Assembly (NCBI GenBank): GCA_032622095.1
Contig: CP136066.1
Span: 199,124,064-199,188,063, forward strand
From: Siphonodentalium dalli
Lineage: Eukaryota; Mollusca; Scaphopoda; Gadilida; Siphonodentaliidae
Direction of reading: 5' to 3'
DNA: 64,000 nt
A program made the position numbers and the translations under genes. The notes beneath the pieces were generated by a model that saw only the letters and a program-made list of their open reading frames with translations, was not told where the DNA came from and did no database searches. Within the stretch, counting starts at the first letter, position 1; the number at the start of each line of letters is the position of its first letter. This document shows, piece after piece, positions 1 to 12,944 of the stretch.

Positions 1-314
1 ATGTTTATCTCATGGTCAACACTAACAAATCCAACGCAAATTGAATATAATAATTATATTCTAATTAACATAATAATAACATTGATCGATACCATTGCGC
101 TGACGCGGACCGCAAACGAAGCGATATATGTTGCACGATATTTGTCGCAGACCATTGCGATGTAAGATCGGTGTGACACACGCTCCGAGTTTAGTCGTGC
201 AACTTCTGTTTTTATCACTTACATGTATGGTAGAGCGATTACTACCACCGCACACGATCGGATCGGACGATCTGGTTGTTTATTATCTCATGAATGCAGT
301 GGGTTATCATTAAC

Positions 315-765
315 CAAGCCTGAATTTATTGTGTCTGACATTTTCAGAATGAGGTCCACATAGGGTGAATTTAGTAATGCTATCCCGTATGGTGGGCTAG
401 CATCGCCAAATTCATCATCTGGGGACCTCATTCTGCTTAGGCCTAATCTTCTGGGAAGTATCTATAGTCTAAAATTATAATTCTTTTCAGTTACTTTTTC
501 CCTGTCGTTCTGTTCAATTTCGATATCCCCTAATTTGCAGAAGATAAAATACATAATCGAAGTGACCAATGGGTGAACATCATCAACTTCAACTGGGGAC
601 CTTCAATCTGATCACAGGTTGTCCCATAGCAGTTGAGGCCTAAGCAGAATGAGGTAATCAGAGAGTGAATTTGGTGATGCTAGCCCTCTGTGCGGGATAT
701 CATCACAAAATATACCCTCTGGGGACCTCATTCTGCAAATGTCAGACACAGTATATTCAGGCTTG
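315..765. mobile_element. Double-hairpin inverted-repeat element, 451 bp
   Basis: The ends are inverted copies (CAAGCCTGAATTTATTGTG at the left, the reverse of CAAGCCTGAATATACTGTG at the right). Each end continues into its own internal hairpin: about 349-437 and 645-737, both closed by AGAATGAGGT / ACCTCATTCT. Flanks TCATTAAC (307-314) and TTATTAAC (766-773) look like an 8-bp target duplication with one mismatch, which would suit a hAT-type origin. No coding capacity; a non-autonomous element. Confidence 0.75.
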
Positions 766-773
766 TTATTAAC

Positions 774-2293
774 GTGGTATAGACTGTAGGTAGGTCTATG
801 CGTATTTATGGCGGATATTTAATAAGAATTTCCAATAACTATTAATATTACGTGTGTTAGTAGTTCTATAGTAAAGTTTTACATAACTGACAAGCTATTG
901 AGTTAAGACTGATCGCTTGCACATCCAATTATGGGATAATGCATTTACGTATTTTATCTTACAGACTGCCTAATCAACAAACAATTATATAACCAGTGTA
1001 CATATTTAGCGTTTAGACAATTAGTGTTTTAAATCCAATTTTATTTGAAATGGCTGGTTAAATGTTAAAGCTTACCTTGTCCCCTCTGTACAGCCGTCAC
1101 AATTAAATCAACGCTCACGTTACAAAATAAAATTGGCTTTTCGAAGTACGAAACCTGCATATACTTTCGTCGCCTAACTTCGTCGATCTATATTCATCGC
1201 TTTTGAATTAGCTTTCCGTCTCAATTTGGGGTAAAACAAGTTTGGCCAAAATAGCCACCGACAGCGCGAACACTAGTGGAAGGGTTAATTTGGGCGTTTG
1301 TTCCCATATACACTCATTGCACACCCTATCGCGGTATATTGTCAAAGCCAAATACATCAACAAATATATTCACACTGTATCGAATATAGGTCCACCGACG
1401 TTAGCTGTGCACTGCCTTTGAAGTGTGCCGGTAATTGCTTTGATAAACATATCATAGATGCCGACTCAAAGCGGTGAATACCGAGTAACGTTATGACCAT
1501 GCGTGAAACACGTGCACGCAGTGTAAATGTTTTATTGAACACTTGTAATTTGTAACAATGTATGGAATGGCGATGATTATTGTTCCAAATTTAGATAGAT
1601 GAAAAATCATTGCTGTCATATAGTTTTGGAGTATACTGAGCCGCAGTGACAGTATGGGAGTTTTGCATATATATAAAGTATAATTTATAGCTGAATTCAG
1701 ATATATCTGATTTATGATTTCACTTATTTTCATTTTTTCCAGACCAGTTCTATTTCTAATCAATTTAAATTAGATGGATTTTAATTTTTTTATTTGAAAT
1801 CCACTAACGCGATTTACAGTTACAACTTACAGCCTGAACACAGAACAAATGAATCGATTTTGAAACAAAAACCCAAATACTACTGATATCCGAACAATTA
1901 AACAGAGTCAACTTCACTGTCTTCAAAAACAAGGCATGGTCTGAATCGCAATTTGTCTGATCCAGTAATGGTCGATACCAGATGTCCTTCACCGATGATT
2001 ATAACATAACTTCACAATGACGATTATTTGTCCCACAAAAGTTATCCAATGTAATACATTTCAAATTTTAGTCTAGCTGGATCACAGTTCTCGACTCCAG
2101 AAAAGTCCGCCATTATTTTTAAATATGGTTGTTACAAGTCACGTGCAGTTAAAACCAATCAGGAATAGCCTCCGATTAGGGCATCGTTTAAATATCTGTT
2201 CAGTAATAAGAATAGCATCTTTATATAGATAAATATACTACGAATATAGGTAAATAATTTGTTCTACCTAATTTTAACACCTAATGCGCATAA
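774..2293. other. Non-coding stretch, nothing recognised
   Basis: AT-rich sequence with no splice-bounded reading frame, no tandem array and no long inverted repeat that I could see. The short open frames at 1357-1763 and 1804-1992 have no recognisable family motif. Confidence 0.4.
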
Positions 2294-2790
2294 GATTGTC
2301 CATTTATAAATGGACAATCCTTACCTAAATTTTCATTAAAGTAATGATCAATCCGACCACGCGTGGCACGCGAACTTGGAATTGTCCACTAAATCACGAT
2401 ATATAAAGATAATCCTGCATGTTAGCTTCATATTAAATCTGAAGGGTAATTACTCTATAAAGAATGTACCTTTACTAAATAACGGCGATTTGTATGAGAA
2501 ATTGCAACACCACAATAGATCAACTCTGGTGAAATATAAGTCAAATTCTTCTATTGGGTGGGTGGGATTGGGGGAGGTTTCTTCAAATATCTCCGTTATT
2601 TCGCCAAAAACGCTTCTTCGAATATCTCCATTATTTAGTAAAGGTACATTCTTTATAGAGTTATTACCTTTGAGATTAAATATGTCGTGATTTAGTGGAC
2701 AATCCCAAGCTCGCGTGCCACGCGAGGTCGGATTGACCATTAATTAATGAAAATTTTAGTACGGATTGTCCATTTATAAATGGACAATCC
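2294..2790. mobile_element. Palindrome-capped MITE (family A), full copy
   Basis: Both ends carry the same self-complementary 26-28-mer (2294-2319 and 2763-2790, core TGTCCATTTATAAATGGACA). Inside these lie inverted repeats that include the palindromic GCGTGGCACGC / GCGTGCCACGC motif and ATTGTCCACTAAATCACGA / TCGTGATTTAGTGGACAAT. A third nested pair is ACTCTATAAAGAATGTACCTTTACTAAATAACGG with its inverse. The 104- and 96-codon frames across it read almost the same peptide in both directions because of the inverted repeat, so they are not genes. Confidence 0.8.
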
Positions 2791-2860
2791 TTAGAGAATA
2801 TTGCCTGAATTTGAACTATCTTGAGTTGAGTATGCAGTAGGTATTACTTCAAGGAACCTA

Positions 2861-2986
2861 ATTCACATAGCTTTCATGGCCATTTAGTATCCCTGGAACC
2901 AAATTCACATAGCTTTCATGGCCATTTAGTATCCCTGGAACCAAATTCACATAGCTTTCATGGCCATTTAGTATCCCTGGAACCAA
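2861..2986. repeat. 42-bp tandem repeat, 3 copies
   Basis: Unit begins ATTCACATAGCTTTCATGG and ends CCCTGGAACCAA; starts at 2861, 2903 and 2945 are exactly 42 bp apart and the copies are virtually identical, so the duplication is recent. Confidence 0.9.
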
Positions 2987-3004
2987 AGGAAGTTACAACA
3001 ATAG

Positions 3005-3148
3005 GTACAGTAATGCCCTAAGTAATCGACTCTTTAACTACATCAGAATTATGGGTAACTTTTCAGGATTTAGTCGTGACTAAATCCTGAAAAGTTACCC
3101 ATAATTCTGCTGTAGTTAAAGAGTCGATTACTTAGGGCATTACTGTAC
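3005..3148. repeat. Near-perfect 144-bp palindrome
   Basis: The sequence GTACAGTAATGCCCTAAG... reads back as its own complement to 3148, with the axis at GT (3076-3077). The only mismatch I see is in CTACATCAGAAT versus ATTCTGCTGTAG. Arms are about 70 bp with essentially no loop, so it would form a strong cruciform or hairpin. Confidence 0.9.
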
Positions 3149-3847
3149 ACCAAGGTTTTACTGGTATCCTAGAGTACCATCACCAATCGTTATTCCTAAG
3201 AGTGCATTATGCACCCCCTTTACCCACATGTTGGGTCACACAAAGCAGAACACTCTATTGGAATAGAACGATGCCACACAGACATGCATTTTTAAAGAGA
3301 TTGCACCACCAATAATCTACACACATCTGCAGCCGCGCGAGTGCCTTGTCGCGGCGATGGTTAATGATTGGACCTTCTTCTGGTCATTCCAATTTCTTTC
3401 CGACGATGGTTGGACCATTATCAACTGATCTGTGCCTGTTTCCATTTGCCGACGCGGCTACGAATAGACGTTGTGACTTTTAAGTTCATTATTTTAGGAT
3501 GATCTGCGGTGATAATCCTGATTAGATTAATTGCCTTTTGATTGCAGGTCACAAATAGCAATGCGGTAAATTACTTTATTGAAGTTCAACGCAGAATTAT
3601 TCGGAGATAAGGGTGTTAATGGAAACTATTATATCGACGTGGGTTAAATCGATTGGGGGGGGGGTAGATGGGTGATTGGAGACAGTGGTTCACGCGTGAT
3701 AGGCCTTGATTGATATGGAATAGATTCAGCATGGATTTCTCGATTGTTCTAAAGTGTTCTTGAAAGCAAACGAGATTTTAGCGCTCATTCTACGTTCAGC
3801 TTCTAAGGTGCACGGTTGGCGAACTTGGCCCACCCTCTCTAATTTGG

Positions 3848-4132
3848 GATTGTCCACTAAATCACGACATATAAAGATAATCCTGCATGTTATCTTCATA
3901 TTAATTCTGAAGGGTAATAACTCTATAAAGAATGTACCTGTATTAAATAACGGAGATTTGTATGAGAAATTGCAACACCACAATATATCAACTCTGGTGA
4001 AATATAAGTCAAATTCTTCTATTGGGTGGGTGGGATTGGGGGAGGTTTCTTCAAATATCTCCGTAATTTCGTCAAAAACACTTCTTCAAATATCTCCGTT
4101 ATTTAGTAAAGGTACATTCTTTATAGAATACA
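3848..4132. mobile_element. MITE family A, truncated second copy
   Basis: From ATTGTCCACTAAATCACGA onward this matches 2384-2660 closely, including the shared block ATTGGGTGGGTGGGATTGGG. It stops after CATTCTTTATAGA, so the right-hand arm and both palindromic caps are absent. Confidence 0.75.
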
Positions 4133-5284
4133 ATTTAGTAAAGTAGATAATTATTCGATTATATTGGCCATTGAAAAGGTTGATCGTCAATACATATGAG
4201 AATATATACTGCAAAAGTTAGTTTCATTGTATGCTATATGTTTATAGGATTACATGTCTTTATGTGATTATATAATGATAATATATTCATGATGTGCACA
4301 ATTTATTTGAAGCAAATGACGTTGACCTGAATTTCTAGAATAAAACATTCGTTTCTATAATTCGTAGTTGTTATCTATAAATCATTTATGTTTGTTCGAG
4401 TGAAACGAGTTAAAACATAATGAATCATTCACCTCAAATGTATCCGTTACAAATCATTATAGTAACTATATTTACTATAGTTTATAACTACAATAGTGAT
4501 ACAGTTATTAAAACTGGTATAAGCCAAAACATCACGATTTTATAATTTATCTTGTAGATAGTTTGTTTATGGCAGCAACGTTTAAACGGTTTAATGGTTT
4601 TAAACCGGGACAACGTTTAATGGTTTTAAACCGGGGCAACATTTAAATCAGTACAACGTGTGCATATTTTCGTTATTTCTTCGAATCGTTGATATTGGTC
4701 CACAAAATTTGTGAATATGGGTCCTTTTTTCAACAGCATCGCTGTTCATATAAAACAACCTTCCAGCAGAATAGCTGGACCACATAACTAGGGCGGTGCA
4801 GACATCATGCAAGCAACCGCGGTTTATGGAAAATGGCGAAGAACTATCTATTTCAATGTCATGTTCTGCTGCTAATACACCGGCAATTCAACAAAAGACT
4901 TCACGATTTGTATTAATGGTGGTTCAAACGATAAAAATCCATCTCATGGCTGAGGGTCAGACACACGTTTTCCCACAATTTCCTTGTATTTCAAAATTGA
5001 TTTTCTCAAAATCTGCCAGGAAGTTCTTGTGAAATTTGGTACAAGCGATTATTGTGACACATTATTTAAGAACCGTTAACCAATTGGATTGTATAACTTC
5101 ATTTACTTTACTTTTATGGCATGACATTTATTTAAAATTTCACTGTGTTCAAGTACCAAGAACTTCTGTAAAATATATTGTTTTCAAAAGTGCAGCTCAT
5201 ATATCGATGACGTCATATCTCAAGATCATCAGAGGCGACTTAGTTACTCTTGATTCATGAAATTGAAGTATTATTGTCATTTAG
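4133..5284. other. Non-coding stretch, nothing recognised
   Basis: Contains a short local duplication of GTTTAATGGTTTTAAACCGG at 4588-4635. Frames of 78 and 74 codons (4796-5260) abut each other on the plus strand but show no family motif, splice logic or start context that I can defend. Confidence 0.35.
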
Positions 5285-5356
5285 AAAGGTAACTACCTAT
5301 ACATAATTAAAGGTAACTACCTATACATAATTAAAGGTAACTACCTATACATAATT
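5285..5356. repeat. 24-bp tandem repeat, 3 copies
   Basis: Unit AAAGGTAACTACCTATACAT plus AATT; three perfect copies. Confidence 0.9.
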
Positions 5357-5707
5357 TTCTATATTTGAGAATGTTCATGTCATTCCTGTTGATCAATGCA
5401 ACGTTATGCTGAGATGAATTGTGGGTCATGGGTTCATAACCAAGTTAATGCTGACCACTACATGTATATATCTTAACACCGTGGCCTAATTCAAGTTGAT
5501 TACCCTCTGCCTGAGTGGACCACACTGCATATCAAATTTGTTTCGTTGGGCTGGACTATTTGTGACTGTTTTATACTTCATTATAATATATGGGGGTATG
5601 ATGCAATATTGTGCAATTATAAATCTAACCCAAGCATAAAGTGCGTCTCCACATTATATTATTAAGCATTTTGTCCACATGTAATTGACTTGCCTTTAAT
5701 GTATTAG

Positions 5708-5885
5708 TAAGCAATTATTTCATGTGTCTTTTGGGAACAGTCAAAATTGTTGTCCCGAGGTATCAGGAATGACTATCGAACTGTTGCCCAAGGCCGAAGG
5801 CCGAGGGCAACAGTTCGATAGTCATTCCTGATACCGAGGGACAACAATTTTGCCTGTTCACAAAAGACACATGAAATAATTGCTT
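5708..5885. repeat. Long hairpin, about 85-bp arms
   Basis: The arm TAAGCAATTATTTCATGTGT...AACTGTTGCCC is followed, after a short GGCCGAAGGCC loop, by its reverse complement ending ...ACATGAAATAATTGCTT. Arms are nearly identical. A shorter inverse of the outer flank (TTGTTACCCAATAC at about 5883 and ATTGGGTAACAATAC near 6270) suggests the hairpin is one end of a larger element reaching about 6290. Confidence 0.85.
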
Positions 5886-6046
5886 TGTTACCCAATACAT
5901 TTACTTGTATATAATCAGCGATTAATTCAAAATAATTGTGTTGTTTTTCGAGCGTGACAGTGACAATGCGGAAATCCGGTATAATTAAAAAAAGAAACCG
6001 GAAATTTCCGGAAATACCCGAAACGTCACGGAAATTGCAAACCATG

Positions 6047-6205
6047 TAACAGTTCGTTCGGGCCAGTCAACAGTTCGCCCGGAGCCAGTCAACAGTTCGC
6101 TCGGATCGGGCAACAGTTCACTCGTGACGTCACGAAAGCTGACCGTGATTACAAACCGGGCAACAGTTAATTCAGGGCGGGCAACAGTTCGTTGTGGCGT
6201 TACGA
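6047..6205. repeat. Irregular array of CAACAGTTCG motifs
   Basis: Six or more copies of (G/C)NAACAGTT(C/A) spaced roughly 20-45 bp, most of them CAACAGTTCG followed by a YCGG block. The same core (GGCAACAGTTCGATAG) sits in the hairpin at 5708-5885, so array and hairpin belong to one element. Confidence 0.7.
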
Positions 6206-6911
6206 ACGCGAATTTGGGGTAAACCAGTTAATTCTAAATCCCAATGATTTACAAAGTAAAACTCTACTATTGGGTAACAATACACATTGTTTCGTATAAT
6301 CCCATCACCTAGTGGTTGTACAACCTACCGAAGCAGTAACCGAAGTTACACGAGGCACTGATTCGCCTGATATTGTACACGTAAAAGTCGCCGCAGTTCT
6401 TAACTTCTATCGTGCTACCCAAAGTATCACAGCACCCATAGCGCGTAGATATGCATATCGGTCTCACCACTATCCCGTCTGCTGGAGCCGGCAAAGTACC
6501 TGTTAATGAAAAACAATAGTTTTAGTCCGTGTTGGTTTGTTGTCTGATAATCTGATATATGTTTCATTTACATGTACCTTTAACATTTAACCTGGTCACA
6601 GCATGAGTGAGTACATTGTAGCGTTTAACAGAGATAACAGTATCTACTTCGTCATGAATTTCACAAAACTTAAAACTAGAAACGGTCCAACCTTGTAGCA
6701 ATACAATGTTAAGTCCCATGTTACTACACTGATGAGACTCTAATACTCGCCGATATTTGGGTACAGGTCTAATCAAGTGGAAACGGGCGAGAAAATAACA
6801 ATATAATACTATATACTATATATTATGAACAAGCTTTGATGCGTCTCGTGGCGCATCACTGTGTGAACGGTCAATATTTTAACCAGGGTAACGTCTGAGC
6901 CGTTTCGATTG

Positions 6912-7401
6912 ACTACGGTGACATCCGTTACTTATTTCCAGTTCCTTATTCCTTATTCGGAAACATTAAATCTTGACAAAATAAACGGTGCTGTAGGGTG
7001 GTTTTTATAGTTTAATTTTGGGTGGGCCACCCAACCGCGTCGTTTATTTGGTCAAAATCCGTTCATATATACCAAAACGGCTATGGTTGCCATTTTGGCC
7101 AGCTCCTGTGGCAACCGCACGGGCTAGAGGGTGCGGTTTTCGGTTTTTATCGTATATTCTGGAGTGGGCCACCCTACTGCGTCGTTTATTTGGTCAAAAT
7201 CCGTTCGTATATACCAAAACGGCTATGGTTGCCATTTTGGCCACCTCCTGTGGCAACCGCACGGGCTAGAGGGTGCGGTTTTTCGGTTTTTATCGTATAT
7301 TTTGGTGTAGGCCACCATACCGCGTCGTTTATTTGGTCAAGATTTAATGTTTCCGAATAAGGAATAAGGAACTGGGAATAAGTAACCGATGTCACCGTAG
7401 T
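6912..7401. mobile_element. hAT-like MITE with 8-bp target duplication, 490 bp
   Basis: Terminal inverted repeats of about 75-80 bp start ACTACGGTGACATC(C/G)GTTAC at both ends. They are flanked by a perfect 8-bp direct repeat TTCGATTG (6904-6911 and 7402-7409). An 8-bp duplication is typical of hAT transposases. Internally a roughly 147-bp segment (CGTCGTTTATTTGGTCAAAA ... CGGTTTTTATCGTATATT) is tandemly duplicated. The open frames over 7018-7509 are produced by this duplication and inverted repeat. Confidence 0.85.
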
Positions 7402-8224
7402 TTCGATTGCTTTCGCGTGCCGTGCGATCATGTTCCGTAGTTCACACCGTGACGTTTTAAGTTTTATGGATGGACGAATGATCGCCCATGTTGTTGACTG
7501 CAGGAACAACGCCGAGCGGTGTATTCAGTTCTACGGCGCCACCATGTATACACGTGTACCACCATTATTCAGAGTTATATCTAAAACAGTTATTACCGGG
7601 GTCATATAAATCGATCAGTTGGTTCTGACAATACTTGAAACGAGTCATGTATTGCCACAAATGTTATAACAAAAATTAGTACTTAAAATGTGATTATGTA
7701 TAAATTAAATGTTGTGATATTTTGACATTGATCGTCTTATATGAAGTACTCATACATCAAATTGAACCTGGTGATGTGGCCCTAATGTTTTTGTATTATG
7801 ATGGGGATTCTTTTTTATGACTAAGGCACTAGGGGTAGCGAAATATGAGACAATTAATACAAAAATGAATACAAATATGACATGTGTCCAATGACCTTGA
7901 CCGTAGCAATTTACCATGACCATATATATCCTAGTGGCCCAGTCCGTTTGGTGCACTATTGGTGGCATTATGCGTCAACACCATTTCTTTGAACACAAGA
8001 CTCATTGATTCCCAACAGATGGCTTTTTTTATTTATTTATTTTTTATCTTTTCTCCAAATATTTGATGTCGTTGCCATGGAAACCTGATTTTATCCCGAC
8101 ACAGGTCCTCCCACCCGGGCACCCCTCCAAGTTTCATGTTTTAGTCACTAAAGTCACAATATGGCGATTTTTTGGACCAAAGGGACCACCCCACTACTTA
8201 CAAACGTCGAACTACAGATGACTT

Positions 8225-8376
8225 GAATTCAATTATTTGTCGATTAAAGTGCGACGTTTGTTTCAAATAAGACGCACTACCGATGAAGAATGCGTGTGTG
8301 GACACACGAATCTAATTGCTGACGCGTCTGAGATCCGTGTTTGAAACAAACGTCACATCTCCGTCCACTCGAATTA
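8225..8376. repeat. Decayed inverted repeat around GACGTTTGTTTCAAA
   Basis: GTGCGACGTTTGTTTCAAAT near 8250 is inverted as GTTTGAAACAAACGTCAC near 8340. Outer flanks GAATTCAATT and ACTCGAATT are loosely inverted too. Related single copies occur at about 8490 and 10085, so this is a dispersed family. Confidence 0.5.
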
Positions 8377-8619
8377 ATATCGGAGAAATGCAAACGAGCT
8401 GCATAATGAGATGCTAACGAGGGAAATCCAACTGGAACTGGAAAACCCAAACGAGCGTCACGTAATTTTGTAGTATTTGAATTCGAGTCGATAAAAGTGC
8501 GAGATTTGTTTCAAATTAAATGCGAGTCATGGCGAGTATACGCACTAAATAAAATGTTATTCCATTTGGATGTACCCGCTACCAGGGACGTGGTTACGGG
8601 GGTGGGTGGGGTGGGTGGA

Positions 8620-8885
8620 TTATCTTACCCCCAACTTTGGAAACAATTTTCAAAAAATTTGAAAGTTCATACTGGAAACAACATTATTAGTTGGAAATTT
8701 CACACCAACAATAGGTTGAAATTGTTCTTGTAATTTGATTTTCCAACACTTAGTTAGTACATGTATATTTGCATATTTTCCTACGTTTGGTCCAAAATTT
8801 TGAATTAAATGGCCATCGTTCGGAAATGTTCCAACCTCATGGGGAGTTAGGTTGGAAATTTCCAACACTTGTGAAGCTTGGTTCC
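8620..8885. repeat. Dispersed repeat with TTGGAAATTTCCAAC core
   Basis: CCCCCAACTTTGGAAAC near 8629 and the palindromic GTTGGAAATTTCCAAC near 8851 recur at 9458-9485 and, in the same order, at 43491-43742. It behaves as an interspersed repeat. No coding signal. Confidence 0.5.
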
Positions 8886-8989
8886 TCATGACCCCCGTGG
8901 CCAGTCAAAAACTGCTAACTAGTTTAAGAAAACTTTATTTCCCTATACCATTGTTCAAAATTGTAAACTTAAAGATGTATAATACGAAC

Positions 8990-9424
8990 TAACGCTCCCA
9001 AATTACTATTTATTTTGGTTCGGGGGTAAAAAATATTTAATTCGAGTCGAGGAACCCATCCACAGCTCAGAGCGATGAGATATCGATTTTTGAAATCTTT
9101 AATTGTTCACCACCGGTACTTTTTGGCGGCCTGGCACAAAGTTGACGAGCCGACGGTCTCTGACCAAATTGCGGATGAAGATGGATAACTCTAAAATCAA
9201 GTGGCTTTGGGTGTTAGATATTTGACAATCCGGCCAAATTTCGTTGAACACAATGTTGATAAATAACAGGTTTTGGGCAATTTTATACTATATTTGACTG
9301 TGGTTAGCATTACTTTTGTGCAATTTATCGATTCTGATAACTGAAGCGGCATTTCAAAAAATGTTGTTGTTGTTGGAATCTGAGGATATGGAGACAATCG
9401 AACCGGATTGAGTACCTTTAAACG
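8990..9424. mobile_element. MITE family B, decayed copy
   Basis: CTCCCAAATTACTATTTATT... and the right end CGGATTGAGTACCTTTAA match the complete element at 30290-30691, in the same order; many substitutions and a missing left terminus. Confidence 0.65.
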
Positions 9425-10186
9425 GTCATCGTTTGGGAAATTTTCCAACCTTTGTGGGAATGTCAGGTTGGAAATGTCCAACACTTGGAAAGCTTGAGGC
9501 CAGTCTAGATGCTATAGAATTTTGCGATTTTTATGATCAGATTTCAAAATTTTCTCACACCGTGCCCAACTATTATGAGTCCCCCCTCCCACAATCGAGA
9601 CCCGCTAGCTATACGCCCCTGCCAGAAATGTTTATTTTAGCACGTAGTTTTAGATACTGACGCAATATAGCGTTATCCAGCGTTGACCTCAACTTGCTAT
9701 TAAATTGTTAAAAAGGCACAACGCTTTCGTATACAAATTAAACTGGACATGACTTTTTGCAGACAAGTGCAGAGCAGAATACCGCCTATAGAATCATGTC
9801 CGACCTAACATATGTGTCAAATATCTATGCAATAGCGATATAAAAACAATTATTTCCACTCCTCAAAATAGTAACAAGGGTCTGTCGTCGCTTGGAAGTC
9901 AAAAGCCATATTTTCTTACTAAATTTACGTTTTGGAATAGTATATATATATAGAGAGACGTTTTTTACATATGTTTGAATAACATTTCCATTAATGTATT
10001 ATACAGTATAACTTCATATTTTAGCCGTTTTGACAAACACTCTTATGAACGCTTTGTGCCTTTTTAAGAAATCATTTAGATTCGTCTTGAATTAAATGTG
10101 ACGTTTGTTTCAACAGAGGAATTTAGAGTAAAACTTGAGTCTAATTCGAATTGAATATATATATATGTGTGATATGTTTATGTTTA

Positions 10187-10397
10187 TATCTAAAGCAGGT
10201 GGTCAAACGGACGAAGATGCGGATGAAGATGGAAAACTCTAAAATCAAGTGGTTATTTGACCACGTGCTTCTGGGCCACAAATCGAAATCTGATCACTCT
10301 TGAGCTTTGATGGGTGGATTCATCGATTCAAATAATTTTATCCCCGAAGCCAAAGAAATAGTAATCTAGGAGCATCTGATCGGATTGAGTACCTTTA
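10187..10397. mobile_element. MITE family B, fragment
   Basis: Ends with GATCGGATTGAGTACCTTTAA as in 30290-30691 and contains TCTGATCACTCTGAGCTTTGATGGG-like internal sequence in the reverse sense; the remainder is scrambled. Confidence 0.55.
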
Positions 10398-10515
10398 ATT
10401 GGATATATGCTCTTTGAGTACCAGCTAACACGGGGTATACATCCCACATACTTCTCAGCACCAAGCAATGACCCATACAATTCGTGTTCTACATAATTTC
10501 TATATATTTAAACTA

Positions 10516-11480
<965 letters not shown>

Positions 11481-11727
11481 GTTGGATGGATAACGAGCAA
11501 TGTTCGCCTATTATAGGTCTACATAACTAATAGCGTTGGAGGGATAACGAGCACTATTCGCCTATTATAGGTCTACATAACTAATAGTGTTGGAGGGATA
11601 ACGAGCAATATTCGCCTATTATAGGTCTACATAACTAATAGTGTTGAGGGACAACGAGCAATATTCGCCTATTATAGGTCTACATAACTAATAGTGTTGA
11701 GGGATAACGAGCAATATTCGCCTATTC
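11481..11727. repeat. 54-bp tandem repeat, about 4.6 copies
   Basis: Unit contains GTTGGAGGGATAACGAGCA and CGCCTATTATAGGTCTACAT; copy starts at 11481, 11535, 11589, 11643 and 11696. The last two copies lost one G. Confidence 0.9.
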
Positions 11728-11801
11728 GTGGAGGATACTTCCATTTATTACACGCTTGTTCCTAGAAGTACAGTGTTATTGCTGTCCCATATTTGCAAAT
11801 C

Positions 11802-11825
11802 CGTATGGAACGTACGTTCCATACG
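11802..11825. repeat. Perfect 24-bp palindrome
   Basis: CGTATGGAACGT followed by its exact reverse complement ACGTTCCATACG; a possible dimeric protein-binding site or a remnant of an element end. Confidence 0.8.
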
Positions 11826-11990
11826 CATCTTGTTGACGTAAAATGACGTACAGGACGTTCGCCTCAACCATGAAACTGGAACTATTTAAATAAAAGAATC
11901 ATCACACATGACAAACACGCACTGTATGAGCCTAAATAAACCTTCTAATCCTGTATTTTAATGCACGGATTCTAGGACGTGAAGCGTGTA

Positions 11991-12116
11991 ATAAACACAG
12001 AACGACACGATGTGTAAATGGGTTTGTCGATACAGCGGCTCTCGTTCTATCCTTCCGCGACAGCACTCGTGCCGTATCGACAAACCCATTTACACATCGT
12101 GTCGTTCTGTGTATTT
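11991..12116. repeat. Hairpin with about 43-bp arms
   Basis: ACACAGAACGACACGATGTG...TTGTCGATAC is repeated inverted at 12075-12114, with a loop of about 35 bp containing CGGCTCTCG. Confidence 0.85.
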
Positions 12117-12358
12117 ATCTCACGACTGAAGCGCTGCTGCTGCAAAACCACGTAACACAGATATACATCGAATATATGAATGGTCTGGGCCGGTAATTTA
12201 GTGCAGTGAAAATATGGTCTATGTTATAGTGTCACAGAAGAATATCAACCCTATTATGATGTCATGAGAAGACTTTATGCATGAATGTAGCGGTGACTGG
12301 ACATTAACACATTGGACTGACATTTAATGATGAAAGGAAGCGAAATCATCACATTTAA

Positions 12359-12940
12359 AGGGATACTGTTGTTGTTGGTTTCTTTAGTCTCTGAGTTGTA
12401 GAATAAGGTAGCCAGATTTCCATTATTTGAAAGTCTGTTGAGTACGAAGTAATGTTACGGATGGCAGAATAGCCGGAATGCGAAAATACCAATTGTTGTC
12501 GAGTAATTTTTGCACAGTAAACTGTTGTCAAGCAAATGTATCAAATAGATGTTATATTATATGCATACTAGTCCCATATACTCATTATGTCATTATATAG
12601 CCACTTATTAGTCTAGTCAGTGAGTGGCTTGAGTTTATGTCCGTATCAACATAATTGTTTACACGATCACGCGTGCCACGCTTTGCCCAATCCACTATCC
12701 GTGAATTTTTTTGATTACGTCTTGTACGAGGAACTTCGTGGAAATGACTCCAATTCGAGGAAATGACTCCAGCCATAAATTAAATTTATATCAAATTATT
12801 AACTTTGATTTTAAGATAACCTATTAACCTGAACGTTTACAGAATACACCTTCGACTCAAATTACTTAGTTTTCTATATATTATCGTTTTTAGATCGTCG
12901 TTATCACTGGGAATTTATTGAAAATGGCGTAAGTACCCCT
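12359..12940. mobile_element. TTAA-flanked MITE (family C), 582 bp
   Basis: Bounded by TTAA on both sides (12355-12358, 12941-12944) with short inverted ends AGGGATACT / AGTACCCCT. A second copy sits at 39749-40270 in the same orientation. TTAA target sites are characteristic of piggyBac and Kolobok transposases; no transposase is encoded here. Confidence 0.75.
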
Positions 12941-12944
12941 TTAA

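Noticed and set aside
2376-2740. Overlapping 104- and 96-codon frames on opposite strands
   Set aside because: They lie in an inverted-repeat element and translate to nearly the same peptide in both directions, so they follow from the palindrome.
7018-7509. Three open frames of 83-112 codons
   Set aside because: Entirely inside the hAT-like MITE; openness comes from its tandem duplication and inverted ends.
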